Positions 20,851-32,699 of a stretch of 64,000 bases of DNA are shown piece after piece. The stretch comes from Leguminivora glycinivorella (lineage: Eukaryota; Arthropoda; Insecta; Lepidoptera; Tortricidae), in the NCBI RefSeq assembly GCF_023078275.1, contig NC_062994.1, positions 13,277,545 through 13,341,544 on the forward strand. Direction: 5' to 3'. Positions within the stretch are counted from its first letter, which is position 1. Each line of letters opens with the position of its first letter. The notes below the pieces were generated by a model. It saw nothing but the letters and a program-made list of their open reading frames with translations, was not told the origin of the DNA and did no database searches. A program made the translations under genes and the position numbers.

Positions 20851-23685
20851 ATGAGTGGTCAACGTAGAGTAAAACTACCCCAGGAGGTCCCAATCCTCTG
20901 TGTCACCACAGAACGGGAATCCCGTACTGTGGTGACATGCCGCCCGCCGTATTCTGGGGGGCACACCACTCGAGGACCATCACACCAAACGACTCTGGCA
21001 AGCGACCAACGGACACCGATGCTCACGAACTGGAACTGTTGTTAAGGTTACGAGGAGGAGGAGATGCTGAGGAGGTAGTGATAGAGCCCTCCCCGAAAAC
21101 TGCTCATGGAGGAGATGCAGTCAGCGAGGAGGAGGCGGGCACCCCGTCCTCACCCGGGCTTGCCCTGCCCTCGCCTAGGCCCGTCCCGGCAGGGTACCGC
21201 CCACTACGGGACGCACTCGGGCGTTATATACGTTACCCCACGTCCGAGACGGTAACGGGGGGAGGATGCGCCTGTGCCTACAGGTTTCAGGCAGTTCGTG
21301 CGTCCTTCCACCCCGAGAACGAGAGTCTTCAGCGGGAGGATGTCCGGCCCACGCGGAGTCTCCACGCCGTCACCCGAGAGGGAGGAGTTTTACTCCCCTC
21401 AAGGCTGGACAGACGAGACCTGTTTGGAGGGGTCTCCCCGCCGACACCGGCGACTCGGAAGGATCGGTGGACATGGGTCCCCCGAGGGCACTGGAGGAGC
21501 CCTCGACCACAGACATGGGCCTGAAGTTCTGGGCCACGAGACCCGACAAGCGGCCCGCGGATGATATAGCGCTGTCTTCCGGGTCAGAGAGCGACGCAGG
21601 AGCCGTGGCACCGCTGACCGGCACTGCCAAAAGCGGCAAGAAAGCTAAAGCGGGGAGGCGCCAAAGCGGCCCTAAAGACAGGACGGACCCGCTGGGCCAG
21701 GCACCCATCGTCCTGGTCGAGCGCTTGCCGCTTAGCTCCATCTCGCACTTACCGCAGCAGGAGACGGAAGTGACCGAGACCAGCCCCAACTCCTTCAACG
21801 CGGGTGCCGAGTCGGACTCAGCGCGGAGCGGGGGCTCGACGCACGACGCGGGACTTGCCCAGGCGAAGCGGGAGCTTCACCGCCTCAGGCGAGAGGAGCT
21901 CCAGCGCAAGGCCGAGCAGGAGCTGGCAAGCCTCACGCGGTCGCTGGCGCCTGAAAAGTCCCCTAAGAGTGGCGGGACGATCTCGGGCCCACCGGACACA
22001 GACGGGGCGGACAACAGTGCGGCGTCGCTCCACCAAAGGGTGAAAAACAGCCTCAAGACGGTGGAGTTGGTGGCCACTGGGTCCGCCAACCTAAAGGGGA
22101 CATTTGTACGGGCCCTCAAGGTGGCTGTCGCGTCAATCGGGGAAGCGGTCGAAGACCTGAAGGAGCTTACTTCCTCCGAAGAGACGCGACGGCTGCAAAG
22201 GCAGAATGCCAAACTGAGGGCGGAGGTTGGGGACCTGCGCTCCGAAGTGGAGGAGCTGAAGGCGGAGCTCCGGGCACACTTCAAGAAGCAGGCCCCACCC
22301 CTTCCCAACCGAAAGAGGCACCACAGCCCGTCACTGTCCCCCCAGGACGTTCCGATGTGGACGAGCTGGTCGGAGCAGTCGCGGCCAGGGTAGGGCGGAT
22401 GCTCGACGAGAGGCTCGGAGCTCTCGAACGCGACGGCAGGCTTTTGCCAGGTAAAACTGGGCAGCCCCCACTGGCTGCAGACAGGGGACGACAGGCCGCG
22501 CAAACGGCCACAGGGGGGAAAACGGGAGGGTCAGCGCCTACCCGGGGTCCCCCAAACTACACCGTCGAACCCCAAAAGGGTGAAAAAAAGGGCGACAAAA
22601 AGAAAGCCAAGGGTAAAGGCAAGGGTAAGAAGAGCGCGCCGAAACCGTCAGCGAAGGCCACCGCCACCGAGAGTCCTCTTCCACCCGCTGCCGAACCCCC
22701 CCGGCCAGCGGCCGCCACATCCACTGACGAGGGCTGGAAGGTGGCGGTCGGCGGCAGAAAAAAGAGGAGGAAAGCAGCAGCAGCGACCAGGGCAAGGGCG
22801 CCCCAGCCGGTACCGCAGCGGGCGAAACCCAAAGCCCGGAGACTTCGCCCTCCTCGCTCGGCAGCTGTGGTGCTAACCCTACAGCCGGAGGCCATTGAAA
22901 GCGGTGTCAACTACGCCCAGGTGCTCTCCAGGGCAAAGGAGACAGTTAACCTGGAGCAGTTCGGCATCACCGCCTTGAGATTTAAGCGGGCAGCCGCTGG
23001 CGGCAGGGTACTGGAAATTCCAGGTGCTGCCAGCGGCGAGAAGGCTGACCTGCTGGCCGAAGCGCTAACCGAAAAGCTGGGGAGCGACGTCGTCAGAGTC
23101 TCCAGGCCGGTGAAGTGCGCGGAGCTGCGAGTCACCGAACTCGACGACTCAGTGTCCCCTGGCGAGGTGGTCGCTTCGGTCGCTAAGGTCGGCGGCTGTT
23201 CAGAGGGCCAGATCAAGGCTGGAGAGGTAAGGCAGGATGCCTCCGGCCTCGGCACGATCTGGCTTCGCTGCCCAGTCGTCGTAGCCAAGAAGGTGGTGGA
23301 GGCCGATCGAGGGCGACTCCAGGTAGGGTGGGTCCGGGCAGCGGTAAAACTGCTGGATCAGCGTCCCATACGGTGCTTTAAATGCCTCGAAACGGGGCAC
23401 GTGCGGGCAAACTGCACCAACGACGCTGATCTCAGCGACGCCTGCTACCGCTGCGGCAAGCCCGGCCACAAAGCGGCTGCCTGCTCGGAGGAGCCACGCT
23501 GCGCCAAGTGCGCAAAGGAGGGGAAAAAGGCCGACCATATGCTTGGTTCCAAGGCGTGCCTAACCTCTGCCCCGAAAAAGGCGAAATCGAGAGCTGGAGC
23601 CACCCGACGGGCCCCATCCCAGCCCAGGAAGTCCCCAGACATCGTTATGGAGACGCAGGAGGTGGACCCAACCAACGTCGAATAG
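20851..23685 (+). pseudogene. Element F ORF1, gag-like, multiple frameshifts
   Basis: ATG 20851 (MSGQRRVKLPQE) matches the starts in G and H. The frame changes near 20945, 21260, 21460 and 22340 compared with the uninterrupted G copy. In order: LRLRGGG (codons 21042-21059), a Pro/Ser-rich acidic region, GSANLKGTFVRALK with coiled coil, a Lys-rich linker, an RRM-like region (AAVVLTLQPEAIES), and knuckles CFKCLETGHVRANC and CYRCGKPGHKAAAC plus a third cluster. It ends TAG at 23683-23685; the ORF2 ATG follows after one base. Confidence 0.78.
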
Positions 23686-23686
23686 G

Positions 23687-26600
23687 ATGGCGATTCGGGT
23701 CCTCCAGACGAACCTCAACCACTGCGCCAGGGCTCAGGATCTCTTGTTCCAATCCCTGGCGCAGTGGATGATCGGCGTTGCCGTGGTGGCCGAGCCATAC
23801 TCTGTCCCCCCCGGGACGACTTCATGGGCGACATGGACGGATCGGTGGCACTGGTGACGAGAGCGGCAGCTGGTGTTCCTCCGCCTACCGCCGTAAAAAA
23901 AGGGAAGGGGTACGTGGCGGCGCTATGCGGAGAAATATGGTTCGTTGCAACCTATTTCTCCCCAAACCGCTGCCTGGCCGACTTCGAACAGTTCCTGGGC
24001 GAAGTAGGGGAGCTAATCGGGCGGCTTCTTCCGCGTCCCGTGATCGTCGCCGGAGACTTTAATGCGAAGTCCACAGCCTGGGGTTCTCCGGCGACAGACG
24101 CGAAGGGCGCCACCCTCGAGGAGTGGGCTGTTGCGGCGGGGCTGGCCTTGCTGAACGAGGGAACGGCACACACGTGCGTGCGGCAACAGGGTGGTTCCAT
24201 CGTGGACATCACGTTCGCGAGCGCCGCCCTGGCGCGCCGTGTCCAGGGATGGGAGGTCATGGTGGGGGTGGAGACGCTGTCTGACCACCGGTACATACGG
24301 TTCGACGTCACCACCCTCTCGGCGACCTCTCACAACCCAAGCCGGATGGACCCGGTCGGGGTGGCCCAAGATGGGCACTCACCAAACTCGACCGGGAACT
24401 GCTCAGGGAGGCGGCGATAGTAGAGGCCTGGCTGCCCGTACAGGAGGGAGCGGTGGTGGTAGAGGCGGAAGCGTCCTGGTTCCGAGGGGCCATGACGCGC
24501 GTGTGTGACGCGTCAATGCCCCGGGCCAAGCGTCTGCCGCCGAAACCGAGCGTGTACTGGTGGTCCGCCGAGCTCGCGCAACTGCGCGAGGGCTGTGTAG
24601 CCGCGCGGCGCCAGTACATGCGCCAGAGGCGGAGAAGGAGGCCCAGCGAGGACGAGATCCGCCGCTCCTACGAGGCGTACAAAAACTCCCGGGCAGAGTT
24701 TTCTATGGCCATAGGGAAGGCAATTGAGGCGAGTCGTGCCGAATTTCTGGAGACCCTCAATGCCGACCCGTGGGGCAGGCCATACAAACTTGTCCGGAGC
24801 AAGTTACGCGCGTGGGCGCCGCCGCTGACCCAATCGCTCGAGCCGGACCTCGTGGACCGAGTGGTCGCAACACTCTTCCCCGAGAGGGGCCCGCACGCAC
24901 CACCTGCCATGGCGCCCCTGAGGGCGGAAACTAGTGAGGAGGCTGCAGTCCCACCCGTCACTCCCGGTGAGCTCTGCGCAGCTGTCTATCGGCTCAGGGC
25001 CAAGAACACGGCCCCCGGGCCCGACGGCATTCCGGGTCGTGCTTGGGTCCTGGCCATGGACGCCCTGGGGCCAAAGCTTCTGCGGCTGTTGACGGCATGC
25101 CTGGAGCAGGGCCGCTTCCCCAACGAATGGAGGACCGGGAAACTGGTTCTCCTTCGCAAAGACGGGCGGCCGGCGGACTCCCCAGCCGGATACCGGCCCA
25201 TTGTCCTGCTCGATGAGGTGGGCAAGCTCTTTGAGCGGATAATCGCAGCTCGCCTCATCGGGCACATGGAACGCGCAGGGCCGAACCTGGCGGACCAGCA
25301 GTTTGGCTTTAGGGGGCGGTCGACGGTGGATGCGATACTCCGGGTGAAGGCAATAGCGGAGGAGGCCGTTTCCCAGGGTGAGGTTGTCTTGGCGGTGTCG
25401 CTAGACATCTCCAACGCCTTCAACACCTTGCCCTGGGAAGTCATCAACGAGGCTCTGCGCTTTCACGGAGTGCCGCTCCATCTGTCGCGCATCGTAGCCG
25501 CCTACCTGGAGGGACGGGCGATCGTCTGGCCAGGGCGACGGGACTGGGGTCGGAGGCGCATGTCTTGCGGAGTTCCACAGGGGTCGGTGCTGGGACCACT
25601 CCTGTGGAACATTGGCTACGACTGGGTCCTACGGGGGGAAAACTTGCGTGGAGTCGGGGTAACTTGTTACGCCGACGACACGCTCGTGACGGCCAGAGGA
25701 CCCAGCTACCGCGACGCAGCCGTTCTGGCGACGGCAGGAGTCGCCCACTGTGTGGCCCGCATTCGGCGGTTAGGGCTGGAGGTGGCCCTTGCGAAGTGCG
25801 AGGCCATCTGCTTTTACGGCCCGCGGAAAGCGCCCCAGCTGGGGCCCAGATTATCGTGGGAGGAGTCCCAATTGCTGTCAAGCCGACACTGTTGTACCTC
25901 GGTGTCGTACTTGACAGCAAATGGAATTTTAAGGCGCACTTCGAGCGCCTCGCGCCGAAATTACTGCGTGCAGCGGCGGCCTTTGGGCGTATACTGCCCA
26001 ACCTGGGGGGCCCAACGCAATGTGCCGCCGCCTCTACACGGGCGTGGTGCGCTCGATGGCGCTCTACGGTGCCCCAGTATGGGCGGATGCCCTCAGCAGC
26101 CACAACATCGCTCAACTGCGGAGACCGCAAAGAGCAATGGCGCTGAGGGTAATCCGAGGGTACCGCACGGTGGGCGCGGATGCCGCATGCGTGCTAGCCG
26201 GGTGCCTGCCCTGGGACCTCGACGCGCGAGCCCACGCAGCACTGTTCCGCTGGCGTGCGGAGGCACGAGCCGGGAACAACCCACCGGCGCCATCGGAGGT
26301 GGAAAACCGGCGCGAAGAGCTCCAGGGCGAGGCGAGGCAGATGTGGGTGCACCGGCTGGAACGGCCGAGGGCCGGCTCCCGCACCATAGAGGCGGTTCGC
26401 CCAGTCCTCCACGACTGGGTTGAAAGGCGCTCCGGGGTGCTCTCTTTCCGACTGACGCAGGTGCTGACGGGGCATGGCTGCTTCGGCAGCTACCTGCACA
26501 AGGTCGCACAAAGAGAGCCGACACCGGAGTGCCACGCGTGCGGAGCTGGCGTAGACTCGGCCCAGCACACACTGGCCGAGTGCCCGGCATGGGAGGAGGA

Positions 26601-26832
26601 GCGGCAGCAGCTGATGGCCCAGGTGGGGCCAGACCTCTCGCTGCCGGCGGTGGTGCTGGCCATGGTGGCCAGCGAGGAAGGGTGGGAGGCTCTGCTCTCT
26701 TTTAGCGAGCACGTCCTTAAGGAGAAGGAGGCGGCGGAGCGCGAACGGGAAACCCAGGCCGAGGCAGACCCGATGCGTCGCCGCCGCACAGGCCGCAGAC
26801 GTGCCGCTCACGAGCGGAACCTGCCACCCTAA
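23687..26832 (+). pseudogene. Element F ORF2, endonuclease-RT, multiple frameshifts
   Basis: The reading passes through frames 23687-~23815, ~23815-24345, ~24345-25845, ~25845-26020 and 26020-26832. The first shift is in a C-run (CCCCCCCGGG). Endonuclease AEPY, GDFNAKSTAWGSPA and SDHRYIRF, RT SLDISNAFNTLPW, GVPQGSVLGPLLWN and CYADDTLV, then CHACG...QHTLAEC are all still readable. This indicates recent decay or indel errors rather than old degeneration. Confidence 0.8.
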
Positions 26833-27059
26833 CGACAGCTAGCGGGCGAGGGAGGCATGAGAGCGCCCTCGCCCACAAACGCTAGCTCTCGAGCTGGAGA
26901 GCGCGACCCTGTGTCCGGGAAGCGCTCCCAAGGCGAGGATCGGTCGGCTTAAAAGCCGACCTGGCGACGGATCCTGATGCAGGATGGCCGCTGCGGGGCC
27001 GCGGACGCATTGCGCGAGCTTCCCCGGGACCCCGCACACAAAGCGGTGAGAGGACACCG

Positions 27060-27165
27060 TGGGGTTTAGTGGGTAGGGGGGCCTCTTTACAGCCCCGAGC
27101 CCCACATAACCGACCGGGTCGCCCACCACCTCAGACCCGGCGGTATGCGTAAACGCATTCCCCAC

Positions 27166-27167
<2 letters not shown>
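27060..27167 (+). promoter_or_regulatory. Element F 3' terminal folded signal
   Basis: GGGGTTTAGTGGGTA and GAGCCCCACATAACC, a CCGGGTC/GACCCGG stem, and ATGCGTAAACGCAT lie immediately before the poly(A). The signal is near-identical in H and I. Confidence 0.65.
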
Positions 27168-27227
<60 letters not shown>

Positions 27228-27229
<2 letters not shown>

Positions 27230-27236
27230 TTAGGTT
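27228..27236 (+). repeat. Telomere repeat remnant GGTTAGGTT
   Basis: Fewer than two GGTTA units separate the poly(A) of F from the first base of G. The junctions (poly(A)/GGTTA and GGTT/CCCC) show the insertion-site phase. Confidence 0.85.
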
Positions 27237-27275
27237 CCCCTTCGACGTGTTGCCACCTTGCCGTGGTGAAGGGGC
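27237..27275 (+). promoter_or_regulatory. Element G 5'-terminal hairpin
   Basis: CCCCTTC at the first base pairs with GAAGGGG about 30 bases later, enclosing CCAC-CTTGCC-GTGG. The same structure begins element H, and element C has C/G runs in the outer stem. A structured 5' end could act in RNA end processing, packaging or translation. Confidence 0.6.
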
Positions 27276-27698
27276 TTGCGTGCCTCCAGGACCCTCAGGG
27301 CTATGCCGGACAGGGCCTCCCAAACCGGACAGGCCTGAGGCGAGGGGCCAGACTAAGAGCAGCACACGGGGGGCGGCTCCGCGTGTCCCTCTGAAGTCAG
27401 CAGAGGGCACAGTGCGAGCTGCCTGGTCCCCCCCGGGACGGAGTCGGGGCTCTATGAGCTGCCGGAGGTGGGCTCAAGCCGCCTGGCGCGGCGTCGTGGC
27501 TTCGGCTACCGTCGGGCAACCCGTAACCCGCACTGAGCGGACCGGGGGCCTCTCTCACTGAGAGGAAGGCCAAGTGGAGTAAACCACTATAAAAATCCCC
27601 AATCCCAAGGTTTGCGGCGTGCCGATGGGATGCGTGGCTGGGGGGAGTCCAGTCCCAAGCGCCGCAAAGGGGGGCATACCCCGGTAAAATAGCAAAAA

Positions 27699-30600
27699 AT
27701 GAGTGGTCCTTACACAGTAAAACTACCCCAGGGGGTTCCAATCCTCGGTGTCACCACAGAACGGGCATCCGCACTGGATTCCCGTACTGTGGTGACATGC
27801 CGCCCGGCGTATTCTGGGGGGGCACACCACTCGCGGACCATCACACACAACGACTCTGGCAAGCGACTAACGGACACCGATGCTCACGAACTGGAACAGT
27901 TGTTGAGATTGAGAGGAGGAGGAGATGCGGAGGAGGCTGTGACCGAGTCCTCCCCAAAAAATGCACACAGAGAAGGAGATGCGGTCAGCGAGGAGGCGGC
28001 GGGCACCCCGTCCTCACCCGGGCTTGCCCTGCCCTCGCCTAGGCCCGTCCCGGCAGGGTACCGCCCACTACGGGACGCACTCGGGCGTTATATACGTTAC
28101 CCCACGTCCGAGACGCTAACGGGGGGGGAGGATGCGCCTGTGCCCACAGGGTTCAGGCAGTTCGTGCGTCCTTCCACGCCGAACCGAACGCGAATCTTCA
28201 CGGGGAAGGTTCACGGCACCCGCGGAGTGGAGGCGTCCATGTCGCCTGAGAGAGAGGAGTACTTCTCCCCATCAAGTCTTGACAGACGCGACTTGTTTGG
28301 CGAAGGGGCGGCCGACACCGGCGACTCGGAAGGCTCGGTGGAAATGGGTCCCCAAAAGGCGCACGCGGCGCCCTCGACCTCAGACATGCCCTCGAAGTTC
28401 TGGGGCTCGAGGCCCGAGAAACGACTTGCGGATGAGCTCGTGCTTTCTTCCGGCTCAGAGAGCGACGCGGGACTCTTGCTGGGCACTGCCACTGCCAAAA
28501 GAGGCAAGAAAGGCAAAGAAGGGGGGCGCCGCACCGGCCCCAGAAACAAGCCTGATACGCTGGGCCAAACACCTATCGTCCTGATCGAACGTATCAGTGT
28601 TGGCGATTCCAAGGGTCGGTTCGTATCTGGATCGGCTCCTGAAGAATCAATGGAAGCCCCGGAGGAAACATCTAAGGGAGATACAGATTCAGTGGTGAGT
28701 GTGAACACTGTAAACCAGGAGGAGCCAGGCGCGTCCATTGCGTCTTGCGCAGATGTTAGTCGTCAACCAGTTGCACGAGTACAGCGACTCTCTGATTCTG
28801 AGTCCTCAGTAGCAAGCATGCGTACAGTGGCTTCGAAGGAAAGCCTTAAAGGCAAATACTGGAAGAAACCTGAAAAAAGGCCAGCAGATGAGCCAATTCT
28901 TTCATCTGACTCAGAGAGTGATTTTGGAGCACTAAGCGAAGGGTCAATGTTAAACGATCGAAGCAAATTCCTGAAAGCAACTCCAAAACGGGGTAGAGGC
29001 CGGACTACAGGCTCTGGAAAACTCCACTCTGGGACAATTGCTGAAATAGCACAAGAAAGGCAAACACAGGCAGACAAAAGCGTGACTGCCCTGAATACGT
29101 CGGCGGAAGCAAAGGCTCGGAAAAAGGCCGAGCGATTGATGAACCAGCAGCTCCCCACTAATATTCAGTTTAAGGAACAAACGTTGGCTGCAATAACACA
29201 ACATGTACAGGATGCCCTTAGTGACATTATACACGTGGCCAACACCTCAGGCCACCTAAAAGGGACCCACCAGCAGAAGCTCAACGCTTCAGTAGCGGCT
29301 ATTGGCGGGGCTTTTGCTGAGGTGAAGTCCCGCACTGCTACGGAGGAAGTTGCTCGCCTGGAGGCAGCGAATTCTCAACTCTCATGGCAGCTAGCAGAGT
29401 TGCGGAAACAGGTCGACGAAATGCGGAGCCAGCCTGCAGCGGTTCCTGAGGTGGACATTCGTCGGATCATGGAGGAAGTGTCGCGAGCTACTCACGAAAA
29501 GTTTAGCAATATGCTTAACGCCCGTATAGATGGGATTGAAGACCGTCTTCTCCCGGAACCTCGGCTACGGCCCGCCTTGGCAGCGGACCGCCGAGTAGCA
29601 GAAGTGGCTACGGACGGGCAGTCAGAGCAAAGGCCAGATCCCGCAAGGTCAGAATCTCTACCTACAGCAAATCCGAGTGCTTCCATGCCTGGCAACAAAA
29701 AACAACCCCCTCCAAAGTCGGCCAACAAGCAGAAGAAGGGCAAGCGTGTCAGCCTCGCGTCCCAGGAGGCAGCTGCCGCTAGAGAAACTCCCACAACAAC
29801 AGCCACTGATGCGGTTCCCGCACCTACCAAGCAGAAATGGAGTGCTGTAGTGAGCAGAACACCTAAAGGCAAGACGGCAGCAGGGGCACCAACTGCTCAA
29901 AAGGAAAAAGTGGCTAAAGCCCCTAAGAAGAAAACCACTAAGAAGGCAAAACTGAATCCTCCGCGCACGGCCGCTATCACAATAACCCTAAAGCAGGAGG
30001 CAGCTGAGAAGGGTGTTAAATATGAGTCACTCCTAGCTGAGGCCAAGAAGCAGATTAAATTGGAGGAAATTGGAATCGCGTCCTTGCGCTTCCGAACTGC
30101 GGCTACAGGTGCTCGAATGTTGGAGCTTCCTCCTAACACCGAGAATGCCGAGAAAGCAGCAGACGAGTTAGCCGACAAACTCCGCGTGGTTCTTGGAGAA
30201 GATGCCAACATTCAAAGACCTGCGAAACGCGCTGAAATACGCGTTACCGGACTGGACGATTCAGTGACATCTGAGGAGGTTGTGGCGGCGGTGGCCCAAG
30301 AAGCGGGCTGCACAGCTGAGGCCATTAAGTCGGGCGTAATTTCGTGGAGCCAGAGTGGTTCCGGGTCGCTCTGGCTGAGCTGCCCCGTGGTAGCTGCTAA
30401 AAAACTAGTGGAAGCTGGAAGACTCAAAGTGGGATGGATTTCAGCACGGGTAGTGCTGCTAGAGGCCAAACCACTACGTTGCTATCGCTGCCTAGAAACT
30501 GGCCACGTTGGTGCTAAATGCGACAGGGGCGTCGACCGTAGCGACTTATGCTATCGCTGTGGTACGCAAGGCCATTTAGCCCGGGACTGCAAGGCAGAGG

Positions 30601-30785
30601 CGTGCTGCGCCATATGCAAGGCTAATGGGAAGCCGGCTGGTCACTCTATTGGGGCCAAAGGATGTCTGGCTGGGAAACCCAATGCCCGGAAGCCTAAGAC
30701 CGGAAGTAAGAAGGCAGAACAGGGCCCGGCTGCCCCTCTGCCTTCACAGCCACCCGCTGTCGAGGAAATCATGGACACCGCATAA
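27699..30785 (+). CDS. Element G ORF1, fused gag-like protein (1028 aa, intact)
   Basis: ATG 27699 matches F and H. Residues 1-~300 are family 2 type, with LRLRGG at 69-74, GTPSSPG and VPTGFRQFVRPSTP. Residues ~303 onward are family 1 type (SVASMRTVAS, SGHLKGTHQQ, coiled coil). After a Lys/Ala/Pro linker come the RRM-like part (TAAITITLKQEA) and knuckles CYRCLETGHVGAKC and CYRCGTQGHLARDC plus a CX2C...H...C third. The fusion makes it about 280 residues longer than element A ORF1, duplicating the disordered acidic region but not the RNA-binding part. The TAA at 30783-30785 is four bases from the ORF2 ATG at 30790. Whether the fused protein works is unknown. Confidence 0.85.
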   Translation: MSGPYTVKLPQGVPILGVTTERASALDSRTVVTCRPAYSGGAHHSRTITHNDSGKRLTDTDAHELEQLLRLRGGGDAEEAVTESSPKNAHREGDAVSEEAAGTPSSPGLALPSPRPVPAGYRPLRDALGRYIRYPTSETLTGGEDAPVPTGFRQFVRPSTPNRTRIFTGKVHGTRGVEASMSPEREEYFSPSSLDRRDLFGEGAADTGDSEGSVEMGPQKAHAAPSTSDMPSKFWGSRPEKRLADELVLSSGSESDAGLLLGTATAKRGKKGKEGGRRTGPRNKPDTLGQTPIVLIERISVGDSKGRFVSGSAPEESMEAPEETSKGDTDSVVSVNTVNQEEPGASIASCADVSRQPVARVQRLSDSESSVASMRTVASKESLKGKYWKKPEKRPADEPILSSDSESDFGALSEGSMLNDRSKFLKATPKRGRGRTTGSGKLHSGTIAEIAQERQTQADKSVTALNTSAEAKARKKAERLMNQQLPTNIQFKEQTLAAITQHVQDALSDIIHVANTSGHLKGTHQQKLNASVAAIGGAFAEVKSRTATEEVARLEAANSQLSWQLAELRKQVDEMRSQPAAVPEVDIRRIMEEVSRATHEKFSNMLNARIDGIEDRLLPEPRLRPALAADRRVAEVATDGQSEQRPDPARSESLPTANPSASMPGNKKQPPPKSANKQKKGKRVSLASQEAAAARETPTTTATDAVPAPTKQKWSAVVSRTPKGKTAAGAPTAQKEKVAKAPKKKTTKKAKLNPPRTAAITITLKQEAAEKGVKYESLLAEAKKQIKLEEIGIASLRFRTAATGARMLELPPNTENAEKAADELADKLRVVLGEDANIQRPAKRAEIRVTGLDDSVTSEEVVAAVAQEAGCTAEAIKSGVISWSQSGSGSLWLSCPVVAAKKLVEAGRLKVGWISARVVLLEAKPLRCYRCLETGHVGAKCDRGVDRSDLCYRCGTQGHLARDCKAEACCAICKANGKPAGHSIGAKGCLAGKPNARKPKTGSKKAEQGPAAPLPSQPPAVEEIMDTA

Positions 30786-32516
30786 TATAATGGCGCTCTC
30801 ATGTATGCAGGTGAACATCAACCACTGTGCAAATGCCCAGGATCTTATGATTCAATCGATAGCAGAGTGGCAAATAGGAGTCACAGTTGTATCGGAGCCT
30901 TACTTCATCCCTGACCGAAACGACTGGGTCTCAGACCATAACAAGACCGTAGCTATTATAGCCCCTGCTGCAGCGGGATCCCCGTCCTTTGAGAACACCG
31001 TGAAGGGCCGGGGATTTGTGCTCGCCGTACTAAGTGGTGTGGCCATTATCGGCGTCTACTTTTCGCCTAATCGCCTTCTGGCTGAGTTCGAGCAGTCCCT
31101 AACAGAAGTCGGTGCCTTGATTCGACAGATATCTCCCGTCCCTGTGATAGTTGCTGGAGATTTCAACGCCAAGTCGACGGCGTGGGGGTGTCCAGCGACA
31201 GATGTTCGAGGCGACGTGCTGGAAGAGTGGGCTATTTCCCTTGGATTAACCATACTCAACACTGGATCGGAAAGTACATGCGTGAGGCCGCAAGGCGAGT
31301 CCATAGTCGATATCACCTTTGCGTCCGACGCTCTGGCCCGTCGGATTCAAAATTGGAGGGTAGAAGCAGAGGTGGAATCGCTTTCCGATCATCGCTATAT
31401 TCGGTACGATCTAACCACTCTTCCGGTCACGGGAAGGAATGTCCGTTTCGCTGCAGGGGACAGTCCAAAATGGATATTGGGGAAACTCAATAGAGAGCTA
31501 GCAAAAGAAGCGGCTATCGTGGAATCATGGGGATCTGTCAACGAACGTATTAACACAGAACTGGAAGCCGAGAGCCTAAGCAATGCGTTAGTCCGCATCT
31601 GCGATGCGGCGATGCCGAGGGCAAAACCTTTCATCCCGAAGCGTCAAGTGTATTGGTGGTGTCCAGAACTCCGCGCATTACGGGACGCATGCGTGGCGGC
31701 ACGCCGCCGTTACACTAGAAGCAGGAGAAGGCGCAACCGAATCCTAGAAGAGGAGGACCTTCTATACGCCTCATATAGGGACGCCCGCAAGACGCTGCGG
31801 ACGGCTATTGCGCAGGCTAAAGAGACGGCATGGGAGGAATGGCTGGAAACGCTTAATAGAGACCCATGGGGTAGACCGTATCGGGCTGTACGGCAAAAGC
31901 TCCGACCCTGGGCTCCCCCATTGACCAGCAGTCTCCAGCCTGACCTCGTAGAGAGAGTCGTCAGTGCTCTTTTCCCAGAGAGGGGTGAGTTTGTGCCGCC
32001 AGACATGACACCGACCACAAGACCACCGGAAGTAGTTATGGAGGTGCCGCCAGTAACTGACGCAGAGCTCAGTGTTGCGGTCCAAAAACTTCGATCCAAA
32101 AAGACTGCTCCCGGACCAGACGGTATACCAGGCCGCGCACTAGTGATCGCACTCAGCGAACTGGAAGAAAATATTAGATCGCTTTTCACGGCATGTCTAA
32201 ACCAGGGGCGGTTTCCTAGTAGGTGGAAAACGGGAAAGTTGGTGCTCCTCCGGAAGGATGGGCGCCCACCCGATCAGCCGTCAGCATACCGCCCCATTGT
32301 GCTTTTAGACGAAATGAGCAAACTATTTGAGCGTATACTGGCTACGCGTCTTGCTAGAAGCCTACAACCGGGGTTGAGCGACTGCCAGTACGGTTTTCGC
32401 CCTCTCCGCTCCACACTGGATGCAATAGATCACGTCAGGTCCTTTGCAGAGGAGGAAGTTTCTCAGGGTGGTGTTGTGATGTCCGTTTCCTTGGACATCT
32501 CAAACGCATTCAACAC

Positions 32517-32645
32517 TGTAGTGTGTGTACCACACCTTACCCACACATGTGCATAGCTTAGTATATATTGGCATGTACTTGTTATTTAAGACACATTAAA
32601 CGTATACTCCATACGAAGTAGTTATCATTTACGCTCCACATCACA
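32517..32645 (+). repeat. Left LTR (129 bp)
   Basis: Starts TGTAGTGTGTGTACC and ends CGCTCCACATCACA. I find no difference from the right copy. No TATA box of normal form is obvious, though TATATATTGG is present. Confidence 0.9.
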
Positions 32646-32699
32646 TGGCGATCCTGCCAGTGCGGCCTTGGGCCGCACTGGCGGCGCGCTGCGCCAGCC
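32646..32699 (+). promoter_or_regulatory. Primer-binding site and double hairpin next to the left LTR
   Basis: The putative PBS TGGCGATCCTG runs into GCCAGTGCGGCC-TTG-GGCCGCACTGGC, a perfect 12-bp stem with a 3-base loop at 32656-32682. A second stem, GGCGC-GCT-GCGCC, follows. In an otherwise AT-rich element this GC-rich structure next to the PBS is placed like a packaging or dimerisation signal, an inference. Confidence 0.6.

Larger units (their letters stand above)
20453..27227 (+). mobile_element. Element F: SART-like retrotransposon, family 2, frameshifted
   Basis: It starts at the equivalent of base ~65 of elements G and H (ATGCCGGACAGGG), directly after the poly(A) of E, so only the extreme 5' end with the hairpin is missing. 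It then has a leader, ORF1, ORF2, a 3' UTR (26833-27167) and a 60-base poly(A). Downstream is GGTTAGGTT, canonical telomere repeat. About four shifts in each ORF make it defective as written. Confidence 0.85.
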
